Shown here: positions 11,348-15,707 of the stretch, piece after piece | Numbering within the stretch: the stretch's first letter is position 1 | Layout of the letters: the number at the start of each line of letters is the position of its first letter | Source of the DNA: JBKJTP01 sp046590195 | Lineage (GTDB): Bacteria > Bacteroidota > Ignavibacteria > Palsa-1295 | DNA: 15,707 nt | NCBI GenBank assembly: GCA_046590195.1 | Contig: JBKJTP010000032.1 | Coordinates: forward strand, 1-15,707 | Direction: 5' to 3' | Made by a program: the position numbers and the translations under genes | The notes under the pieces: model-generated | What the model was told of the DNA's origin: nothing | Seen by the model: the letters and a program-made list of their open reading frames with translations, nothing else | Databases searched by the model: none

Positions 11348-13462
11348 ATGCCTCCAGAGAAGAAGTTCAAGCGAACCCTCGTTACTGCCGCACTCCCCTA
11401 CGCCAACGGTGCCCTGCACATTGGCCATCTGGCGGGAGCATATATGCCGGCGGATATGTGGGTCCGTTACAAGAGACTGACCGGAGAGCATGTCCTCTTC
11501 ATTTGCGGTTCGGACGAGCATGGCGTCTCGATCCCGATCTCGGCTGACAAGGAGAAGGTCACGCCGCAGGAGATCATCGACCGCTACCACGGAATGAACA
11601 AGGAGACGTTCGGCAAGCTCGGCATCTCCTTCGATTACTATGCGCGGACATCAAGCCCAACGCATCATACGACCGCGCAAGAATTCTTCCTGCAACTTCA
11701 CAAGAATGGTTACCTCGTAGCGAAGGAAGAGCCGCAGCTTTATGATGAACAGGCGCAGATGTTCCTGCCTGATCGCTATGTCGAGGGCACGTGTCCGGTC
11801 TGTTCGAATCCAGATGCACGTGGCGATCAGTGTGAGAACTGCGGTACATATCTCAATCAGACAGAGCTGATCAATCCGCGCTCAAAGGTGACAGGCAACA
11901 AGCCGGTCATTCGAGCAACGAAGCATTGGTATTTTGCGCTGTCGCGCTTCCAGGACATACTGCAGAAGTATGCAGATGACAAGAAGCCGGAGTGGAAGGA
12001 CAATGTGATACAGGCTGTGCGCTCGTGGCTGAAGATGGGATTGCAGGACCGCCCTATCACACGCGATCTCGATTGGGGCATCAAGGTGCCGCTCGAGGGG
12101 GCTGACGGCAAGGTACTCTACGTCTGGTTTGATGCACCGATCGGCTATATCTCCGCAACGAAGGAGTGCTTCGACATCACGAAGAATCCGCACTTCCCTT
12201 ATGCCGGCACCGACGAAGAAGATTGGCGCAAGTGGTGGCAGGATACCGACACGCGTTGGCTCTGCTTCCTCGGCAAGGACAACATCGTGTTCCACACGAT
12301 CCTCTTCCCGGCGATGCTCATGGCCTATAATGACGGGCCAAGCGATGGTAAGTTCATCATACCGGACAACGTGCCCGGCAATGAGTTTATGAACTTGCAG
12401 GGGCAAAAGCTTTCGAAGTCGCGTGGTTGGGTGATCGAGGCACACGAACTCGCCGCGAAGTATTCTGCGGATATCATCCGCTACACATTCGCTGTTACGA
12501 TCCCTGAACAGAAGGATACCGACTTTACCTGGAAGGACTTCCAGGCGCACACGAATAACGAGCTTGCCGACATCGTTGGCAATCTGGTGAACCGCGTGCT
12601 TACATTCGTGAAGAACAACTTCGATTCGCGCATTCCGTCGACTGCTGAAGAAGTTGCGTCTGATCCCTTGCTCGTCACGTTCGGTGAGCGTGCGAAGAAC
12701 ATCGGCGATCTCTACGACCGGTTCAAGCTTCGCGAAGCAGCGATGGAGACAGTCGATCTTGCGCGCATTGCGAACAAATACTTCAACGACAACGAACCGT
12801 GGAAGGTCATCAAGACGGACAAAGAAGCCGCCGGCCGCATCATGCGCGTGTGTCTCGAGGCGATCCGCGCACTGAGCGTGTATTTCGCGCCGATCATTCC
12901 GGATGCATGTCTGAAAATTCAGATGATGCTGAACTACACCGTTCACAACGAGCTCTGGTTCGGTGCACAGGTGCCGAAGCTCGCTGATGGCGGGCCTATC
13001 AATCAGCCTGAAATTCTCTTTACAAAAATAGAAGACGAAGCAGTGGAGATGGAAGTGAAAGCACTTGAAGAGATGTCGGCACGTGTGCTTGCTGCGCAAG
13101 AGGCTGCACGTCCTGTAGCACCGAAGCAGGATGAGCTCATCTCGATCGACGACTTCAAGAAGATCAAGTTCAGGACTGCTACGATCATCGCAGCAGAGAA
13201 GGTCGCGAAGTCGAAGAAGCTGGTGAAGCTTCAGGTAAGGCTTGGTCCGGATGAAGAGCGCCAGATCGTCGCAGGCATCGCAGAGAAATTCTCTCCCGAG
13301 CAATTGATCGGCAAGATGATCGTGATCGTCGCCAACCTGAAGCCGACAACGCTGATGGGCAATGAATCCAACGGCATGCTGCTCGCCGCGAATGATGAGA
13401 ATGGGCCAGTGGCGCTGATCACGACGGATCTGCTGGCGGAAGAGGGGTTAGAAGTGCGCTGA
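11348..13462 (+). CDS. metG: Methionyl-tRNA synthetase (MetRS)
   Basis: 704 residues; charges tRNA-Met with methionine using ATP. Class I Rossmann fold with HIGH at 24-27 (GALHIGHLAGAY). The zinc knuckle has four cysteines (C149, C152, C162, C165: CPVC ... CENC). The second signature is KLSKS at 354-358, with leucine in place of the usual methionine, a common tolerated variant. The anticodon-binding helical domain spans about 395-560. A C-terminal OB-fold tRNA-binding/dimerisation domain spans about 601-704 (DDFKKIKFRTATIIAAEKV, IVAGIAEKFSPEQLIGKMI, GNESNGMLLAA), so this is the long form. The linker (about 570-600) is acidic and alanine-rich. Start at 11348 gives the expected FKRTLVTAALPYANG. 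A family-2 repeat follows directly. Confidence 0.97.
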   Translation: MPPEKKFKRTLVTAALPYANGALHIGHLAGAYMPADMWVRYKRLTGEHVLFICGSDEHGVSIPISADKEKVTPQEIIDRYHGMNKETFGKLGISFDYYARTSSPTHHTTAQEFFLQLHKNGYLVAKEEPQLYDEQAQMFLPDRYVEGTCPVCSNPDARGDQCENCGTYLNQTELINPRSKVTGNKPVIRATKHWYFALSRFQDILQKYADDKKPEWKDNVIQAVRSWLKMGLQDRPITRDLDWGIKVPLEGADGKVLYVWFDAPIGYISATKECFDITKNPHFPYAGTDEEDWRKWWQDTDTRWLCFLGKDNIVFHTILFPAMLMAYNDGPSDGKFIIPDNVPGNEFMNLQGQKLSKSRGWVIEAHELAAKYSADIIRYTFAVTIPEQKDTDFTWKDFQAHTNNELADIVGNLVNRVLTFVKNNFDSRIPSTAEEVASDPLLVTFGERAKNIGDLYDRFKLREAAMETVDLARIANKYFNDNEPWKVIKTDKEAAGRIMRVCLEAIRALSVYFAPIIPDACLKIQMMLNYTVHNELWFGAQVPKLADGGPINQPEILFTKIEDEAVEMEVKALEEMSARVLAAQEAARPVAPKQDELISIDDFKKIKFRTATIIAAEKVAKSKKLVKLQVRLGPDEERQIVAGIAEKFSPEQLIGKMIVIVANLKPTTLMGNESNGMLLAANDENGPVALITTDLLAEEGLEVR

Positions 13463-13479
13463 TGAGGTGATCTTCTCAC

Positions 13480-13730
13480 GTAGGGCCACATCGCAATGTG
13501 GCCGGGTAGCGGACTAGGTTGCTCATTACCTACCTGTGAAAAATGGCCGTGGCACCCAATAGGGTGGCAACGGCCATTAACGTAGTAAGCCGAAAACGAC
13601 TAGCCGTGAACTTCGGACGGTCATTGCGGAGTGGATTGCGTGTGGAGTGCATTCGTTTCGCGCACAGGTTTCGGAGGCAACCCAATGCCTCGCGTCCCGT
13701 TTTCGGCCACACTTCCGAGTGGCCCTACGG
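13480..13730. repeat. Family-2 palindromic repeat (copy b)
   Basis: 251 bp. Left hairpin end GGCCACAT (13484-13491), CGCA, ATGTGGCC (13496-13503) preceded by GTAGG; 24 bases here are identical to copy a. The right end, GGCCAC (13705-13710) to GTGGCC (13719-13724) then CTACGG, is a diverged inverted copy. The interior differs from copy a except near the right end (CGCACR... and R-NAS-like codons) and contains a GAGGC/GCCTC hairpin near 13674-13691. No gene recognised. It lies between metG and the convergent membrane-protein gene. Confidence 0.8.
13539..13578 (-). terminator. Minus-strand terminator inside the family-2 repeat
   Basis: AATGGCCGT (13542-13550) pairs with ACGGCCATT (13570-13578), extended by nearly complementary GGCACCC/GGGTGGC arms around AATA. 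Read on the minus strand it ends in TTTTT (13543-13539). It lies about 175 bases beyond the stop of the 13753 gene, which has no closer terminator. Confidence 0.6.
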
Positions 13731-13752
13731 AGACGGCCGCATCGTTAATGCC

Positions 13753-14244
13753 TTATGGCCTCATCTCACCTAAGAAAATATTGATCAAGACGAAGAGATT
13801 CAACACGACGACCGCCATGACGTAGCCACTCCATGCGGTGCGCAACTCGTCGGAAGCACCAGTGTTGCCGCGCTTCGGATCCATGTGCGCCATGATCTGC
13901 AAGCGAAGCTTCTTGCTTCTTGGTATGAGCACAGCGCCAGTCCAGATCAAACCAAAGACCCACAGCGCCTGCTTCCATGCTAGCCATGCCTGCCCCGGAT
14001 CGCTGAACTGGAACCAGCCATAAGCCTCGCTCATGCCTTCCATCGCAGGGCCCGTCAGCAGGATGCCGATCGCACCGATATTGCCCATGACCAGGCCGAT
14101 GCGTCCGGCTGCGGCCATGTAGTGGATCTCGCCAGCGGTGTTCGCGGCGCGCTTGCTGAGCTTGTTGAGTATGAGAACCACGGGCAGATTCGCGACCCAA
14201 AGGCCTGCGCAGAGCACGTGCAAAGCGAGAAAAATATCGTACAT
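13753..14244 (-). CDS. Four-helix integral membrane protein (DUF2269/CopD-like)
   Basis: 163 residues from the ATG at 14244 (MYDIFLALHVLCAGLWVANL); the frame opens at 14301 but the extra 19 residues do not look like membrane protein. Predicted membrane segments: about 5-27, 48-66, 88-108 and 138-158. The histidine in the first helix (LALHVLCAGLW) and the AGRIG..MGNIGAIGILLTGP block resemble small four-helix proteins of the DUF2269/CopD-like type, some of which may bind haem or metal; this assignment is from pattern only. It lies 63 bases downstream of the surface-protein gene on the same strand and may be co-transcribed. Function unknown. Confidence 0.7.
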   Translation of the reverse strand: MYDIFLALHVLCAGLWVANLPVVLILNKLSKRAANTAGEIHYMAAAGRIGLVMGNIGAIGILLTGPAMEGMSEAYGWFQFSDPGQAWLAWKQALWVFGLIWTGAVLIPRSKKLRLQIMAHMDPKRGNTGASDELRTAWSGYVMAVVVLNLFVLINIFLGEMRP

Positions 14245-14307
14245 TACAGTCGTTCGGTTTAAAACAGCAGTTATGAGAAGTGAGCAAGTCGAACGCTGCA
14301 AAAATAA

Positions 14308-15707
14308 CTACTTTGTCAGCGATAGGTTTGGTCCGTTCGTTTTTTCGAGACGGTCATTCTCGTATCCCTTGCGCTTGGCCATGATGCGATAGTCGAATTT
14401 CGCATTCGATTGTCCTCGACCATTCTCGATCACCCAGAATCCACGATCAAGCTTCTGCACATAGACGCCATTCGACTCGTCGTTCATCTGCACGAAGATC
14501 TTCGGCTGTTGCTCCTGCGTCATCGTCACGGTCTGCGCGAACATCGCATCATACTCAACGAAGCATCGGCCATTGACTAGCTGCGCCGAGCCATGATCGT
14601 TGAAGTACACCTCCATCGCCTCTTCGCAGTAGACCCTGCGCCAGTCACCGTTATCCATTGGCACGATCGCGTTCTTTAACCCAGTGACCGCGAGTGCTCC
14701 ATCAACATAAAGCCCCGCACCGCCGGAGAAATACCCAGAATAAGCTGCCGCCTGTACTGCCTGGCCCAGAACACCATACGAAGTCGGGACAATACCGGTC
14801 GCGACGCCTCGAACTCCGACAAACCCTCGGCCCATGACACCGTTGCCGTTCTCAACATTTCCATTCCATCCGAGCACACCTGCACTGTTGATGTTTCCCG
14901 AAGCGATACGGCCGATCGTCCCATAGACCGAAGTGACCGCACTTGGATTTGTATTCTGACCCGAGACGGCGCCCCAGGGATTGAGCAGATCGGAAGTACT
15001 CGTGCTGATGCCCTTCACTGCGACGTTCTGTGCAGTAGCATCTGTGTTATTGACCGAGAACGTCGTGCCCACCGTTGGGTGCGAGCCTACAAATGGGAAT
15101 GTCAGTCCTCCTCCACCTCCACCAGATCCGTTCGATGCCTGGAGGATACGGCCTTTGCTATCGATGGTGATGTTCGCGTTGGTGTAGGAGCCTGGAGTAA
15201 CGCCAGTCGTCTTGAGGGTCGGGTTGGGATACGTGCCTCCAAGATCTCCGCCTGCACTGCCTTCAGGCGGGAAGGATGTCGGCTTGCCGGTGATCTTGCT
15301 CCAACTTAGCGACTCGATCTTCTCGTTGGTCACTGCCGCGTTCTGGATCTTGCTCGACGAGATCGCTGCGTTCGGGATGCTCAGTTTCACGCGTGGGCCG
15401 GTGCCGTCTTCGACGTTCATCGTTGCGTCCTTTGCTTCGATGGATGTGATGCTGTTCGAGACACCGAGCGAATATGGGGCTGCGGTCAGCGGAGTGCGGG
15501 GCTTGAGCTCCGAGCCGCCATCGATCTTCACGCCGATGAAGAGCGGCCCATCGAACTTGATCGTTTCTGGGATGGCATCAAGAACCATCGAGAACAAACC
15601 ACCCGACGTGATCACCACCTCGCTCTTTTGATAGAGCTCGATCTGACCGGTGCGGGTCTCATACATCGTGACGACCACAGTGTGCGGTCCATCAGCGACG
15701 GGCTTGC
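14308..15707 (-). CDS. Surface/tail-fibre-like repeat protein (5' end outside window)
   Basis: At least 465 residues visible; the frame is open to the right edge (reading KPVADGPHTVVVTMYETRTG), so the start lies beyond the window. Order seen: an N-terminal region common in such proteins (LYQKSEVVITSGGLFSMVLD, TPLTAAPYSLGVS), a fibre motif (GGDLGGTYPNPTL ... ITIDSKGRILQAS), a glycine tract, a beta-rich stretch with repeated G(V/A)xG units (GVLGWNGN, GVMGRGFVGVRGVA, YGVLGQAVQAAAYSGYFSGG), and a C-terminal domain (WRRVYCEEAMEVYFNDHGSA ... RIMAKRKGYENDRLEK) often found at the end of large exported bacterial proteins. Probably secreted or cell-surface. No T9SS sorting domain is seen at its end. 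Related in style to phage tail fibres, but no phage genes are adjacent. Confidence 0.8.
   Translation of the reverse strand, partial: KPVADGPHTVVVTMYETRTGQIELYQKSEVVITSGGLFSMVLDAIPETIKFDGPLFIGVKIDGGSELKPRTPLTAAPYSLGVSNSITSIEAKDATMNVEDGTGPRVKLSIPNAAISSSKIQNAAVTNEKIESLSWSKITGKPTSFPPEGSAGGDLGGTYPNPTLKTTGVTPGSYTNANITIDSKGRILQASNGSGGGGGGLTFPFVGSHPTVGTTFSVNNTDATAQNVAVKGISTSTSDLLNPWGAVSGQNTNPSAVTSVYGTIGRIASGNINSAGVLGWNGNVENGNGVMGRGFVGVRGVATGIVPTSYGVLGQAVQAAAYSGYFSGGAGLYVDGALAVTGLKNAIVPMDNGDWRRVYCEEAMEVYFNDHGSAQLVNGRCFVEYDAMFAQTVTMTQEQQPKIFVQMNDESNGVYVQKLDRGFWVIENGRGQSNAKFDYRIMAKRKGYENDRLEKTNGPNLSLTK

Noticed and set aside
11882..13303. 473-codon open frame antisense to metG
   Set aside because: Long shadow frame typical of a high-GC coding region; metG on the plus strand is certain and the product is C/R/H/L-rich without a domain.
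13543..13773. 76-codon plus-strand ORF and 60-codon minus-strand ORF downstream of metG
   Set aside because: Both lie inside the family-2 repeat; the N-A-S / W-P-Y-G resemblance to a frame at 8568-8816 comes from shared repeat DNA, not a protein family.
14308..15707. Prophage tail module
   Set aside because: Only a fibre-like protein is seen; neighbours are a small membrane protein and metG, with no phage structural or integrase genes.

Overview
The window (about 55% GC by eye) looks like a chromosomal segment from a bacterium of the Bacteroidota/Chlorobiota-Ignavibacteria-Kapabacteria neighbourhood. The best evidence is a secreted thioredoxin-fold protein ending in a type IX secretion (T9SS) C-terminal sorting domain. 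Weaker support comes from a glycine-rich RRM protein, mostly weak Shine-Dalgarno sites and a possible TTTG/TAnnTTTG promoter. The phylum is an inference.

Layout, left to right. (1) 1-1522: miaB (tRNA methylthiotransferase), followed by a dense nest of palindromes. (2) 1733-2736, minus: two translationally coupled membrane-anchored proteins of unknown family, visibly more AT-rich than their neighbours, with an 11-base G tract (minus strand) upstream. (3) 2931-5969, minus: an operon of an ArsR-family repressor, a double SRPBCC protein, two single SRPBCC proteins and a VOC (glyoxalase-fold) protein; two near-identical palindromic operators sit at the repressor's own start. (4) 6184-6438, plus: a small lipoprotein, convergent across a 21-bp perfect hairpin with the T9SS thioredoxin-like protein (6543-7583, minus). 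(5) 7996-8412: RRM/Gly-rich RNA-binding protein behind a long structured leader, with a good terminator. (6) 8505-9742: palindromic repeat, a 23-codon ORF with a strong Shine-Dalgarno on the minus strand, an orphan plus-strand terminator, an ECF-type sigma factor, then a sigma-type promoter and a hairpin-rich stretch that holds a 75-codon ORF. (7) 9803-11169: TerC-family membrane protein, terminator, convergent zinc-ribbon protein. (8) 11348-13462: metG. (9) 13480-13730: second copy of the palindromic repeat. (10) 13753-15707, minus: four-helix membrane protein and a large surface/tail-fibre-like protein running off the right edge.

The strongest unexplained theme is intergenic. At least three families of dispersed palindromic repeats sit at gene boundaries, and several carry a copy-specific perfect hairpin inside a shared frame. 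They touch coding sequence: one supplies the last two codons and stop of arsR, one supplies the stop of the 23-codon ORF, and one overlaps the upstream candidate ATG of miaB. Inside the ArsR operon the only two large gaps are filled by such repeats. No rRNA, tRNA, CRISPR array or transposase was recognised. No wholly new enzymatic system was recognised; the best candidates for something undescribed are these repeats, the sigma-factor/structured-RNA locus and the AT-rich two-gene cassette behind the G tract.
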